64,000 nt of DNA, taken from contig MU385734.1 in assembly GCA_022497155.1 (NCBI GenBank), forward strand, positions 434,001 to 498,000. Direction: 5' to 3'. The position numbers and the translations under genes are program-made. The stretch comes from Whalleya microplaca. Its lineage: Eukaryota; Ascomycota; Sordariomycetes; Xylariales; Xylariaceae. The notes beneath the pieces were generated by a model that was not told where the DNA came from, ran no database searches, and saw only the letters and a list, made by a program, of their open reading frames with translations. Positions 11,616 through 24,981 of this stretch are shown piece by piece (within the stretch, counting starts at the first letter, position 1; every line of letters starts with the position of its first letter).

Positions 11616-14600
11616 TTGGTTGTAAGTCTGTTGATCGTGCAAAACGTGGCATACATATGTAATTTTCCTCAACATCGTCATTATATCGATTGTATCTGTC
11701 CCAATGGCTACATACTAAATAAAACATAAAAATTTTATAGTAGGTACAACATGGTAACCTAGACCTTCCCTGTCGGTTCCCTGGTTGACTGGCTCCAGGC
11801 GGCCCAGGCCAATGGTTTGGCGATTTAAGCAACCAGATGAACCCCCACCTGCCTGGCTGGTGTACCACTCAACCCCTACAACATTCATTTCCAGCGTCGA
11901 TAGGCCCCCGGGTTCCCACGAATCACGTGCGGCTGCAGCGGTTAACGCCAGCTCCCAAGAGAGAGCTTTATTACTCACCTTTTCTTGTCTAACAAGATCA
12001 ACAACTCGAGTCCTGTCATCCATCCAAGCAGCCAAGTTCAGTAATAGTACCTCTCAACTCGCACAACTCACACAACTCACACTCAAGGCATGTCTTAACC
12101 TTGTACGACGCAAACATTGACGCAGCCATCCAATATTGTTTTTTTCTATCCCACTTCTAGCGGCAGCCACATATACGTAGGAGATGTTATGTTCCCTTCC
12201 CTTCGTACATCCGTATATCTGACTGAAGGATGCCATCGCTTCACCTTCTATCTACTTTACCTACCTACATATGTGTGCGGTCCCAGCTGAAACCAAGAGA
12301 TAATTGTAAAAAAAAAAAACAGGCGGGCGACACAGCGTCGAGCGCAATCTTGCCTCCGATGCCTTTTGTAACATGACCCGCGCCTGCTCCGGGCCTATCA
12401 TTCGACGGGTACTATGGAGATTTCCATCCCACGGACGTGGCCATCTGCCAACTGTCTTGCATTGCATAAACGGAACATGATCGAGGTCACCATTGCAGCA
12501 TCAACCATTTGCCAAGCCCCCAACAGTTCAGGCTAGCCATCATGCATTTCCGACTTTTTGAGTATTCATCTCACTGTTCAGTGACCGTGTATCACCGCCG
12601 TCAACCTGTGCATCGTCGCCCGGCAATTTTTTCCTGTCAGCCTCGGCTACTTATACCATTCACTACCTAAAACATATGGGCTTATATAATCAACGTACCT
12701 TTTGCACAAACGTAGTCATCTTCAAGATACTACGTTCAACCAACAGCATATGTAGTTGATCTGACTTACTTAGCAACAGACCACCAGCCAAAGATGAAGA
12801 ATAGAACTGGAAGGAAACCGGCAATTTTCTATCTGTCCACCCTCCAGCATCCCATCCCAATGCAGCAGAGTGACCGTCCCGGGGGAAACTAACTGCACCC
12901 AGCTCCTCGCATCGGACAACGTCCGACATGGCAGCCATGAACGGGACAAAAATCATGTCATAATGATCCGTCTCAAACGAAATATTTTTACCGTACGGTG
13001 AGATAATAGAGAAAACGTTGCGTGCTCCTACCAAACATTATGCAGGATGCCGACTGAGTCTCGGAAGCGTCTCCCGCCAAAGATGCAATATACCTATTTC
13101 ACCCCCAAAACATTGTAGGTATATCATCAGTCTCCCAGGCTATAGCACCTTGGCATCTTCTCGAGCGGCTGGTCGTCCATTGTAATATATCTATCCAGGA
13201 GCTCTACCCGACAATCATGCTCACCTAATGCAATGAAGAAGGAAAAGAGGTTGAACTAACTTGTGACAAACTCTTGCTACATGTCACCTAATTACATGGT
13301 ATAGGATCAAAGCCTACAATATGTCGTCTATCATAGAGTATAGATATATTCAGAAGCTCAATATTCACGTGCCTGGGACTAGTCATGTAAGTAGTATGCG
13401 TAAAGACTATCATTTGGGTTAGACGTTGTCCCTCCTTTCAACGGCTGTGATATGTCATTTCCTTTACCACGTTGAAAGATTGAGATGCGGGAACTTGGAG
13501 TAAGCCTTAAACGCTTTCCAACCCGCTGCATGATTCCATGTCTTTATCCAATGACGCCTCATCCTTTGGTTTAGTCTATGTTGCAACTTGGCAACGGCCG
13601 TAAGAGAGACGTAGCATTTTACCGACTATTCTAAGAAGCTTATTCAAGAAGATGTTGTTGACCTTGAAACTCAAAGGCCCTATGAGCCTTCTCAATGAAG
13701 CCGGTATAGTTCCACAGGAAATCTCAAGAGCTCGCCTTTTAGTATGACTCTTTAATGTCCAACTAATAATGTTTGAGCAATAATGTCCAACAAGTAATAA
13801 TAGGATGCAATAGGGCCCGAGTTTTGGGGACGCTGAAATGGCAAGACTCGAAATCAGTGTAGAAGAAACCTCGGCTTAACCCCCTTTTCAGATAGCAACT
13901 ATGCTACATAATGAACTCAATGAGTATACAGGAGTATCGCGTCGAGGTCATTAGTTATGTACAGGTTTTCACTAGTTTTAAAGCTACAGTATAGAGCTGT
14001 GGGATCTTGAGACCGTGACTCAACGTAGAGGTTTCTCGAGGTTATTGACCTGTGTCGCTGGGGATATTACCAGTAGCGATAACACAACGTGGCTAAGTTT
14101 CAGTCCACTAGTATCTTTTAACGATAGGTCTTTCGCACCTTAGGAGTGTATATCCACCACCTAATCCCGCTCTGCTACAGCCGGCAGCACCATCGGGCTT
14201 CCATATCACAGAAGCAAACGTGGGCTTTCATCGTATATTTAATGAAGTTTCTAAGCGATGGTGTTGATATTAAGCCCTTGTATATGATCGTTTGATCAAG
14301 ATCTCATCGTATTGACCATTGGATCATTGGATCATGTCACATTTCTTATCCTGTGAGCTCGTAGGGCGTCAGGGTGCTGTGTCGTTAAACAAACGTATGG
14401 CTTTGCACTCGAGGAGAAATACCGTAAGCCAAAGCCAAAGCCGACCCTTATCGGGGGATGCTTGCAACTTCGGCATCAACATCTGTTAAGCTTGATGAAG
14501 CTGAAGACAATAACTAGATCACGAAGACTTGGAAGTAGAGAGAAATCTCCGTTGGGTTAAAAAGGGGGTGAGTTATTCTAGTATCGTCAAGCCTCTAGCT

Positions 14601-14661
14601 ATATATAGTCAATGGATTAACCAATGTAATAAACCTTCCCAACTCCAATCTACGTTACGGC

Positions 14662-14704
14662 GAAAAGGGGGTTTGATAGCTCAACGTGAATTAACCCCCT
14701 TTTC
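14662..14704. repeat. Perfect 12-bp inverted repeat, 19-nt loop
   Basis: Arm GAAAAGGGGGTT at 14662-14673 pairs without mismatch with AACCCCCTTTTC at 14693-14704. The right arm, extended to TTAACCCCCTTTTC, occurs again at 13876-13889, and a variant AAAAAGGGGGTG lies near 14568. This could be a hairpin or the terminal motif of a small decayed mobile element. Confidence 0.7.
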
Positions 14705-15130
14705 CATTCGCGGAGCGTTTCACTAGCTTCTTAACTCGACCCCTACAGAAGTGTCGCCTCAATTACTTGTGTACACGATCTAGTTCTCCCTCGTCTTAGA
14801 CCCGGCTACGGAAACCTCCAAAGCTGAGTATGAGATAGACAACCAAGTTTGGCGACTAGTCGTCGAAGGCTATCGTTATATTAGAATTAAAATCCAAGAT
14901 TGACGGGCAGTGGTGCTACTCTAGATTCGAATATGGAATAAAAAGTCTGCTGCTATCATGCTGTTATAAGATAACATCAGTATATTGGATTGAGCTTGAC
15001 CTCATATATTCATACGCAGGAATCACCCTCTTCGCCCACCTTTAATACCTATCTCTAATCGCAGGGGCCGCCCAAATATTCGACCCAAACAACCACAGTC
15101 CCACAACACACCCAAGACAGAAACCAAAGC

Positions 15131-15132
<2 letters not shown>

Positions 15133-15166
<34 letters not shown>
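15133..15166. repeat. (AC)17 microsatellite
   Basis: An uninterrupted AC dinucleotide run about 320 bp beyond the bro1 stop codon. Confidence 0.95.
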
Positions 15167-15482
15167 CCCATCAAAAACTCCGCGCATACACCAAAAAAGG
15201 TGTCTCAAAATGACTGTTGTTGGTATCTCTAAAAGTGTTTGTTTGGCTTGCTACTGAAATGCTACCGAAATAGTTACCAATATAAAACAAACGATAGCTG
15301 GCGCCCCCCGAGTCTATCATGATGATTCATTCCACCCCCCCTTCCCCTTTTCCCCATCCTCACTCATATCCACGCTCCTACACCCACGCGCCCCTTTTTC
15401 CTCCTCATGTCATAATCCTCATCCTCATCCTCGTCATCTTATCCTCATACTCATCTCCCTCATCATCCTCGTGACATGCCCC

Positions 15483-18400
15483 CTATTTCCACGCATTCAA
15501 CCCCGCCCACGGATCCCCCTGCACCTGCGGCTGCACTTGCTGCGACGTCCTCGACCCCGCATAACCATGGTGCTGATACTCCCCCGGCCCCGGCTGCTGC
15601 GCATAATGAATAGTCTGCTGCGGGCCCAGGGGCGGCGGGCCGGGCGGCGGCGGCGGCGGCACGAACCCGGGGGGCACGTACTGCTGCGCGCCCGGCTGCG
15701 GGTTTCCGTACGTGCTGTACTGGTGGGGCGCGAAGGAGGTCTGCGAGGGCGGCGGCGAGGTAGGGTGTTGTTGGTGGCTACTATTTCGGGACCCGACGCC
15801 GACGCCGAGTCCGAAGTTGGTCTGCGTGGGCGGTGGCGAGGCCGGGCCGGGGTTGCGGCCCCAGGTTCCGGGGTTGTAGGCTGCTTGTTGGCCGAAGGGC
15901 TGGGTGCCCTGTTGCGGGTTGGGGGTGAAGGACGGCTGCGGTGTGGATGTGTAGGTTGTGTTTGGCGGCGGACTGGAGTATCCGGGGTAGGTTGATTGGT
16001 TTGGCGGCGGAGAGGTCGGGATCTGGTATTGACTGGATATGCTTGTTTGAGGATACCGTGGCGTGCTGTTGAAGGAAAGAGGCGTTGGTACGGGACGGGT
16101 TGAGCCTGGTTTTGGTGGCGGCGATGCACTGGGGTCCATGGACATACGCTCCATGAGACCACGGAGTCGCTCGCGTTCAACCTCAGCTTGTGCGCTCTTA
16201 TTTGCAGCCTGTTCTTGTTCGATCTGGCTGAGCAGTTGTGCCCCTTCTGACCTCCTATTATTGACAAACGTTTCGACGTTCTTCTCGAGGCTGTCAACTG
16301 TCTCCTTCATCTCGGTATACCAATTCTTTGCGCTCTGTAAACCTGATTCGAGGTCAAGGAACTCCTGGTACGCTCTTTTGTATCTGTTGACTACGGAACT
16401 TCTTTGGCGTTGTATAGACTCGTACTTGCTCTGCTCGGAGCGTACACGCTTGTCCTGAAGCAGATTGTTGAATGATGCCGCGAGCTCTTTCATCAGTGAG
16501 GACTGCTTGTGGTTCGCCTGCAGAAGCCGGTTCTGATGGGGACGGAATTTCTCCAATTCTGACTGGAATAGCTCCTTTTCAAAATTTGCTATCGATTTCT
16601 TGTTTAGTATCAGTATTTGTGAGATGTCGTCGTTATGAACCTGGATATTCGTTAGCATTAAACTCCGGAAATTTGAATATAGCTATACTTGCCTTTTCCT
16701 TGAGATCTTTTAATACTTGATTTCGCTCCTTTTTCACCAGGTTCAGCTTCTTCAAAATATCCTCGACTCTGTTGATCTGCTCTGCGACACTGTAACTGCC
16801 ATCCTCAAAGTCATCATCCAGCAGATTTGCTTCGATACCCGATGGGCTCGTCGCATTGCTGGATTTCGCCCTGACTTTGCTGACAGCCCTTTGGAATAAC
16901 GAGTCAACTTGGCCGGTTTGAGCCGCATTCCGCATCTCTTCGAAGTCTACCTCGTTCTGTCGGAATTTTGAGTAGAGCTGCCCGTCACTCTTCGCTGCCT
17001 CATCGAGCGCTTCCCTGTAATTCCGAATATTCCCTCTCAAGGTGGTGGTGAGTCGCGAGCTCGGCTGTTGTGTCCATTCGTTCTCGTACTTCGATCTCAT
17101 CTTCTCGCAAACGCTCTCTTCCATATCAAGCTGCTTCGAGCACTTATCCAAAACAGTTATTATGGAGTCTTTATCTATACGCAACGTATCGAATATCGAG
17201 ATCGGATTCTCATGACCGGCAACATCATCGCACCAAGTTCGGAAATCTTCGTCCGGCGAAATTTCTTGATCGACACCTCCCTTCAACACCTGTAACGCGC
17301 CCGGTAACCTGAGGTAATCCAGACTAGCAGCCATTTCACTATTCGCCTGGTCTACCCTCTCGGTTTCTGCTCGCACCAATTTCGCCTTTTCTTCATCATA
17401 TAAGCTCGCAGACTCGGTGACGGTAAAAGGGATGATCTTCGCGAACAAATCTGGGCCTGTTATTCTCTGGATATCCTGGCCCGCATACAGTTCATTCACG
17501 GGTATCGGTTTTGAGGCGGGAAGCTTTGGTACCGGAACCAGACTAGCTTCGGCAGGGACCGGTTGATGATATATAAAGTCGTTGTCCTTGATCAGGGTTT
17601 TCAATTTCTCCTGGATGGTGGTCAAGTTTCGTCTTGTGATGTCCGCCAACACGGATCCGGTGTCAGCACTCAAGTTTGAACTAGGCGGAACAGTGCTAGG
17701 GAAATTGCTAGCTATCCTGTTAGCTTCCTTCGCGTGTACCTCAGCTGCGCCGAGTCTCGCAACAGCGACGCCGTATGAATTGGCGTCTTCGTCGGCGAGA
17801 GCTTGGTAGTACTGAGCATTAGAAGTCATGAGGTTGGTTTTTATCTAAGCATGGGTCAGCACTTCAAGTCCCCAAGCATAAGGCCAAGCTCCATAAAGGG
17901 GGACCGGGGGAGTATGGGTCATACCTGAGTAAAGAGAAGCCAGACTTTTTCAAAGATAGCTTTGTTCACATTCTCCTGGACACCCTCCAGAGCTTGCTGG
18001 TAGAGATACGCGGCTTGGCTAGAGAGTTTCGCCAGCAACCCTACCTTCTTCTGGTCGGCGACCTGCTTCTCTAGAAAGACTTCTTGAGCTTGCGCGAGGT
18101 TTATCTGAATAAGCGTCTTGACGGTCTCCCTGCTCAGATCGGAGGACGGGGCGTGTAAGAAGTTCTCGTTTATGTAAGTGAACATGCCAGCGGAGGCCTG
18201 GAAAGAATGATAGGCGGCCTTCAGACCAGACTCTTCGGATCGGGTCTGGAAGGCGGCATGGCAGGACAGAACGGCGGATATATTGAAGATGATGGACGCT
18301 TTCTCGAAAGCTAGCGAGTATTGAGCTGTTGATTTGTGTGTGAATGCATCGAACCTATAATTATCCCGTTAGATACCCAGCACTACCTTCACCTTGACTC

Positions 18401-18709
18401 TGGGGGGGGGGATGTATGAGATAAGTCGTACCATGTGAAGGAGATTTTGATATGTTGCTCGTCGATGGGGAAGCGAAGATCCAAGAGCTCGAGCTGGCCA
18501 TAGTATCTATACAGCAAGTCTCTGCCGGCGGTGCTTTCTTTCCCAGCTCCCCTCATATCCTGGCGCAAGCGGTTGAGTGTTGCGCATTCTTCAGCGTACC
18601 TCTCGGGATCGTCTCCAAAGGTGTCTCTGATGTAAGTCTTCAGCGGGGTGACCCAGTCGATCTCGTTGGTGGCCTTCAGAGGCACCGAGATCATGGGCGT
18701 CTGCGTCAT
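15483..18709 (-). CDS. bro1: Bro1/Alix-family vacuolar protein-sorting protein
   Basis: Four minus-strand exons: 18432-18709, 17925-18354, 16693-17844 and 15483-16640, giving 1005 aa. The N-terminal BRO1 domain covers about residues 5-395 (EIDWVTPLKTYIRDTFGDDP, LNRLRQDMRGAGKES, LLYRYYGQLELLDLRFP, INENFLHAPSSDLSRETVK). The central coiled-coil V-domain spans about 400-760 (ELEKFRPHQNRLLQANHKQS, LLQDKRVRSEQSKYESIQR), and the C-terminal ~230 residues are Pro/Gln/Tyr rich. Bro1 binds ESCRT-III (Snf7) and recruits the deubiquitinase Doa4 during multivesicular body sorting at endosomes. This is Bro1 rather than the pH-signalling paralogue PalA/Rim20, judged from the N-terminus, though the two are related. 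The last intron needs a GC donor (AAG|GCAAGT). The 3' part is markedly GC-rich. Confidence 0.92.
16641..16692 (-). other. Non-canonical GC-AG intron of bro1
   Basis: Read on the minus strand the 52-nt intron starts GCAAGTATAG and ends ATATCCAG. The flanking frames are open and join LKEK to VHNDDISQ, the expected Bro1 sequence. No GT donor nearby preserves phase. AG|GCAAGT is the classical strong context for GC donors. Confidence 0.82.
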
Positions 18710-18792
18710 GGCAGGCAGCTATGTATGTGGTAAAAATCCAGTCGATTCTTTTTTGTCTTCCCAAAGCTATTGCACCCTGTTTCCCATATACA

Positions 18793-18819
18793 TATAAGTC
18801 GTATAAGTCGTATAAGTCG
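18793..18819. repeat. Tandem TATAAGTCG, three copies
   Basis: Three head-to-tail copies, 84 bp upstream of the bro1 start codon. Confidence 0.9.
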
Positions 18820-20796
18820 TATCGTAGCGTGCGGTTTGATGGTATGCCGAGAAGAAAGCGAGTGGGGTCGATGCTACATGTACTTGAGGTCTGACGGTTA
18901 TGTACCGGTAGCAATGCGTAGCGAATCAATGGACCGTGTAACTTGTATATACGTCGAATCAGTCCTTTCGAAATGGTCTGGAGCGATGTATCGGTATCTT
19001 TGCCAGCATGCTGTGCTGTCCTGCCGTTGGAGAAAGGTGGTGCCTAGATATTCCGTAGAGTCTGACGATGGACTTGTCCCGTTCTGTCGTTGGAGACTGG
19101 AGACGGACAATTATTCAGCGGGACCTAGCGACCCAAGCAGCCCAATATTCAGGTTGACGGTGAAGAATGTCGATCGGCGGGTGGATTAATCCAGATGACG
19201 CATAAGTCTGGTAACGCGCGGCGCGTTTGCAAGTGTAGTCGGGCGCATAAAGGTTGCAGCAGGTGGCCTGGCGGAAGGTCAGGCAAAAGGCGAAGACAGG
19301 CGAAGACAGACAGACGGACGACTGGGAAGTGACGAGTTCCATGCGGTTGGAGTAACGAAGTAACGAAGTACATGTAAACCGTAAGACGGGGGAGGCGGGG
19401 TGGGGTTTAGCCGCCTAAGCCCAGTCTCGTGAGCTACGACGGCCATTAAACTTGCCCTGATAGTGGTATGTCTAGCGGTCCCCACAGGCCCATTCTCCCT
19501 GTATCTAGGTATTACTAGCCCTAACCTCACCCTACATACATAGTAATCCGTAACCATGCAAAAATAACCGCCAACCCGAATCTCACAACGAGGTATAGTC
19601 TATCTCTCTTAGTTATATAAGACTTTACCTAGTATATTCTAATTCACTAACTCATCATTATGTGTATAATATCCATTGATATCTAAGAAGATATAATCAG
19701 ACTGCTATGGTTATGTAAGATCGTATATACATACGTAGATTACCGTGTAAGTGAGAGAGACAGACACTGAACACCAACACCCACGATTTAATATCGAGGA
19801 CGGTTCACTTCCTCCATACCTCAGAACTGCCGTGCCCTCACTCCCACCCCGCTGGATATCACATACCTCTGGTCTGACATGGTTGGCGACTCGATATGCA
19901 CCTTCTGGGCACAGAAAGCTATATGTACTTTATGTATGTAGGCGCAAGCAGCACCGGGTCGCAACGGACACGAGCCGGTCTCTCTCTACCTCTACCTCTA
20001 CCTTACACATATAAGCCCCATCCATACCTTGGTAGCTAGGTAATCTTCAACGGGAGAGTCCATCTGCTGTGCGACCCGGGCCACGATATCTTTACCTTAC
20101 TACCTATCTATCTAATCCTACGCAGGCCTCATAAACACCCATACCTAGTAAATCGTACATAAGGATCGAACCGGCCGGCCTGGTCGATGTCCGCAGACCC
20201 GTAGGTTAATACCTACATACTCTGACTGGATCTGTGCTGGGCGTCGGACATCGCTACATCCATAGGTACATACAGCGAAGCTTATGCAGGTGACAGACCA
20301 CCGAGCAACCTCAAGTGCTGTGGCCAAGATCCAAGAAACCCTTCTATCGTACGTCATTGGCTGGGGCGAGCATGTGGTTCAATCTGCTCACCTAAAACAT
20401 ACAGGGATCCATGCCTGCGGCGCTTATTCTGCTCGCCTACGACCACTTACCAAAGCAAGGAAGGGGGGTTGTTGGCGCCTACGCATAGCGGGCCGCTGCT
20501 GCGACCCCAGCGCCAAGTAGGCGGCTCATCCAACCTACCTACCTATGTAATAAACTACAGGTTGAGGAGGAGGCCGGTTCTGCGGCCGTCTGTATGTACA
20601 AGTAAGATCGAACTGCGTATGTATGTATCTGTGTATGTAGCTGTGGAAGGAATATTTCATGAAACTAGCGCTGCACTGCACATGCCGTGCTCTCACAAGT
20701 AGGTACCTAAGATGTAGGCAATGTAACTCGTTATTTATCTTTTATTTTTTATTTGTTGAGGAGAGTGGCCTCAAGGCTGCTTGATGTGGCGTTGGC

Positions 20797-20828
20797 TTTG
20801 CTTGCTTGCTTGCTTACTTGCTTGCTTA
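20797..20828. repeat. (TTGC)n microsatellite, one variant unit
   Basis: A tandem TTGC run with a single TTAC variant, beyond the mdj1 3' end. Confidence 0.9.
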
Positions 20829-21143
20829 CACTGGTGTTAGTTTTTAATATACAACAACAAAAATTTTAAATGGCTTCTGAACATCGATCGAGGCGCAACT
20901 AATTTGTATGTATCAGTCGCTCGCGTCGGCTTGGACACCCCGAGGACCATTGATCCGTCCCCAACACCGTCCATGCAATTCAATGTCTATGTCTCTCTAA
21001 ATAAAGGTGGTATGTCTGTCGTCCACAGCGGACCCATCCCGTCCAGTCCCACGAGTATAATACATGCTCGAGAGGCGTCAAATCGTTAACCCTTTCGGGG
21101 CCTAGGCCGAGAGGGGGGAGGCTTAGGCCGAGTCAGAGCCCGA

Positions 21144-22865
21144 CTATTTCTTGGAGTCTCCTTTCGACTTGTCATCGGGATTCTCGTTGGGCTGCTCCCC
21201 GCCGTGGTGGGCGGGATGGTTTGTCAGGTTATGCCATATGGACCTCAGGAATCCTTCGTTCTGATGTGTTGCAGGGTCGTCGTCCTTTGTTGCTGTGCCG
21301 TGTGAAGACGATCTGTATTTCTCCAGTTAGCCATATTGCATATGAATTTGGGGCCGACGATTACTCACCCAGGCCACTTGACATTCATTATGCGCTTGGC
21401 AGTCTTATCGCCCATCTCATCGGCCAGCATCTCCACAATCGTCCTCTGGTTGGAGGAAAGGTACTTTGGCATTGCGACTCGGAACTCGACTTTCAGGTCG
21501 CCATTGTTGTTACGGCGCTGGCCGAGCTTCTTCATGCCCAATCCACCGAGCGTTATCTTATCACCTGTGTTTGTGCCTGTGCCGACCTTCACCTTGACTT
21601 GTCCATCTAGCGTAGGAACCGACACCTCACCACCCAGCAACGCCGTAGTCAATGGGATGCTTGCCGTATAGAGAATGTCCGATCCAGCGCGCTTGAACTT
21701 GGGATCAGGCGCGACTCGGACGAAGACGTAGAGGTCTCCTCGAGTAAGCCTAGCATGTGGATCCGCACCGCCGCCAGTCACGGGTGCGTCGCCCTCTCCA
21801 TCCAGCCGCAGCCTCATCCCATCCTCTATACCGGCCGGGACATCTACGGTGATAGTCTTTTTCTCCCTAACGACACCTTTTCCAGAACATGTCTTGCAAT
21901 CCGACCCCCTAGGAGTCACTTGCCCACTGCCTTTACATGTTCCACAAGGCGCTGCCACCTGGAAGCCGCCATTCATGAAGTGTACCTGTGTGCCTGTGCC
22001 ACCGCAGGATTTGCATTCAGTCCGCTTGGTGCCCGCCTTCACGCCACTTCCCGTGCAGGTATGACATGTTATCAGCGGGTGTATCGTGATCGTTTGGGAG
22101 GTCCCCTTCGCGGCCTCCATAAATGATATGCTCGTTTGCACCTCGATGTCGTCTCCCACCAAGATTTCTTGCCCGAACGGGCTCCTGCCCGAGCGTTGGC
22201 CACCACCGCCACTGAACGGATGACCTCGTTGACCCGTGAATGCGTTAAATAAATCGTCGAAATTGAAGTTTGCGCCAAACCCGCCTTGCCCACCGAAGCC
22301 GGTAAAGGGATTCCCTCCTCCGAATGGATCGCCTCCTGCCGGTCCTCCTGGGTGTGGTTGGCCATTGGGATCGAATCCAGCGGCGCCGAATTGGTCATAC
22401 TGCTCCTTCTTCTGGGGGTCCGAGAGGATCTCGTACGCCGACTGGATCTCGCCGAACTTGTCTTTGGCCGTCGGGTCTTTATTGGTATCGGGATGAAATT
22501 TCTTAGCTAACCCATAGTAGGCTTTCTTGATCTCAGACGCAGAGGCTGACTTGCTCACGCCTAAGGTATTGTATGGATCTTTCACCGCGAGCGCATGGGG
22601 AGTAGCATGGAAGGACTACACATTGAAGCTGGTTAGTAGACAACGCATGCGTTAAGATTGGGGAATGATGACCAACCCGTCGATGAAGAGTGACTTGAAA
22701 GGCCGGTCGCGTTGCTGAGCTATTAGGTCTTCTTGAGAGCGAACAGATAGTGCTGCTCTGCGCACGCTTCCTGAGGTTTTCTCTTAATCTCTGCCTTCGG
22801 TATATCTGAAGACGGGACAGCAAGCGCGAGGGCAGCGCAGTCTTTGTAAATAGAGTGGAATTCAT
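21144..22865 (-). CDS. mdj1: Mitochondrial DnaJ/Hsp40 co-chaperone Mdj1
   Basis: Three minus-strand exons: 22677-22865, 21369-22615 and 21144-21312, giving 534 aa. Exon 1 encodes an Arg/Ser-rich, acid-poor leader suited to mitochondrial import. The J domain runs from about residue 76 to 142, with HPD at 104-106. A Gly/Phe-rich linker follows, then four CxxCxGxG zinc-finger repeats ([32 protein letters not shown]) and the C-terminal substrate-binding domains. Mdj1 stimulates matrix Hsp70 in folding and in keeping mitochondrial proteins soluble. The last exon is easy to miss: donor CCTGG|GTGAGT and acceptor TACAG add a 56-residue hydrophilic tail ([13 protein letters not shown]..., ending DSKK). 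The first intron has a clear CTACTAACC branch point. Confidence 0.93.
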
Positions 22866-24981
22866 TTTTCAAAGATCCGGATTATACAGCTGAGGCTGTG
22901 TGATCCTTCATGATATGCAAGGCCAATAAAGCGCAAAATCAAGAGTGTATATACATCGAAACACTAGAAATCGTCGGTAGAAAAAAAAAGTTCAATCGGA
23001 ATCCATTTGCGATGACGCCCCCAGCGATTTTTCAACGCTAAGACCCGATGCCGAGCCCACGCGAAGATTCTCCAACTCTCCAAAGCTTGATTGGTTCTGC
23101 GCCACAGAAGTTATCAGCCACATCGGATACGTACCACGCCCTGTTTCAGTTCGGCTTCTTATCACGATTGGTGTATTACTAAGCATATGATTTACATACC
23201 TGAACAACATTGCATGTACGGAATAAATACTTGAGCTGTGTTTCAGTGTTTAAAACACTCAAATAAATAAGCCAGATTTGATTTCATGCAATTGACTAAT
23301 TATAGAAGTATCTATCTTGCCATATGTGCGGGTTGCTTGTCTTTCTATTTCCCGATTAAACTACTCCGTAAGAGGACTACAAAGCTTGCCATGTCCGCTT
23401 GACCGTACAGCTGGTATGCAGTGTAAACAATATATCAGTGCTCCTAAAACTTATTTTATTGTCTTCTTCATTTGATAAGGTTCTTCTCCATTTGATATGG
23501 GATGGTTCTGAGACGTTCGCGAACTCATTGTTGTACGAGCTGAGCTGAAAGGTGCTAGACACGTCCCCTCATTTTCGCTGTCTTTCCATCATTGCAGGAC
23601 TAGGTCGGGCCGCATCGTCTGTTGCGCTTGAGAGCCCATAGACTTTCAAGCCAGACTTAATAAGTTCCCGGCGTTATCCTATTTGATATCGAGCCGCTGA
23701 CGATCCACATATTTTTCAGTGAACGTCAGCGCCGATAGGAACTGCTGTCAGAAGGCAGAAGGCAGAAACAGGAAACGACTTGATCAGTAGGAAACAAGCA
23801 AAATTTTATAAATGCTGAAAGAAAAGGGCAACTCAGCGAAGGGATAAGGTGTTGATCTGTTTAATGAGATTTTTCTTATCAAATATGAAGTAGGAACCAT
23901 GATTATAAATACAACATTGAAAAATTAAAATTCTAAAAATAAAAACTTCAGCACTAAATGAATATATTATTTCATCCCCAGATGACACTTGAATATTCAC
24001 GTAAGCATCTTATCTCAATCTCATCCTCGCTTCAAAAAGCTTACACGAATTCCATAACCCATCATAGGTTGAGTAAATCCATACATTGACGGAAGTCACG
24101 GAACGACGCGTTCATTTAGGGAGATTGAAGTACCTGTGTAGTGAGGCAAAAAGTAATAGCTAATATATTCAAGAAACCTAGGCTCTAGTCTAGATAGTAG
24201 ATATTATTGGAGTTTCCCTGGAAAACTAATCTAATATGTAGACATGCCACTGTCCAGCAGGGGCCTCCAGACCCAGACCCCGGTCTATCTAGTTACCTAA
24301 TCCAGTAATGACACAGGGAATCTCCACTTATAGGGCTGACTTTTTGGACTTTAGGTTACATTCAAGACATTTCTACCCTTAACGACACTTGAATAGTAAA
24401 TACCAACTATCACTACACCTTACGAAGCTCATTTTAAATAATAAAATCTGCAGTATATTAGTTTTTGCACTAGGTATAGTACTTGTTTATGAACGCTGCT
24501 ATCCAGCCCCCGAGTTAATGTAATCTTATTAGTTGCCAGCTTGCGTAGGTTTTGTTATCTCACATATTGTCACTACTATTCACTGTAAATATCTGAGACA
24601 TCAAATATCTGAAGCTACAAGAGAAGACTAATGTTCATTTAAATCACTCCCCTCTGCGGTGAACCATCAAGAATTCTCTCAGATTGCAGCATAATCGTGT
24701 GCTTCAATTGCTACTCTATGTAAACCCATTTTCCTCACTGCCTGCTGTCGTTCTAAATCTACACATTCTCTTCAACGTAGGCCAGCTCATTTTCTCAAGA
24801 TCCAACGTAAGAACTAACTAGATAGCTTTAACAAATCATGTTCCAGCATGAATGTAAACCTGCAAACCCCCGTATACACGATGCCCGAGGCATCTGTTTC
24901 TCGAGTTCTGTTGGACACGTGTATGCCCTTCGATACGGTGGAGCCTGATGTAAAAGACCTTCGCTTTGGATGATTTAAAGC
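22866..24981. other. AT-rich geneless stretch
   Basis: Beyond the mdj1 promoter the sequence is AT-rich with only short random ORFs on both strands. Its appearance (many TA steps, no long frame) suits decayed DNA, but no recognisable transposon remnant could be read. Confidence 0.5.

Larger units (their letters stand above)
10735..15482. other. Gene-poor stretch between avl9 and bro1
   Basis: The first ~1 kb is the avl9 promoter and leader. From about 11300 the sequence holds microsatellites: ATGT at 11218-11238, AAAAT at 11334-11363, a 10-mer at 11575-11615 and AC at 15133-15166. From about 12700 to 15000 it is AT-rich with no recognisable coding sequence and looks decayed. A short inverted-repeat family is present at 13878 and at 14662-14704. 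Reverse-strand frame 12690-13034 is open but has no ATG at its head and no recognised domain. Confidence 0.5.
18710..21143. other. Intergenic region between bro1 and mdj1
   Basis: This is the bro1 promoter plus the mdj1 3' flank. It holds a 9-mer repeat at 18793-18819, a CTTG-type run at 20797-20828 and several CTACCTA motifs (about 19985-20110, 20530-20545). No supportable gene is visible on either strand. Confidence 0.55.

Noticed and set aside
11785..12120. 111-codon plus-strand frame
   Set aside because: Low-complexity composition, overlapping open frames on the other strand, and no domain.
12690..13034. Minus-strand frame with protein-like stretches
   Set aside because: No ATG at its head and no recognised family, in a decayed AT-rich region.
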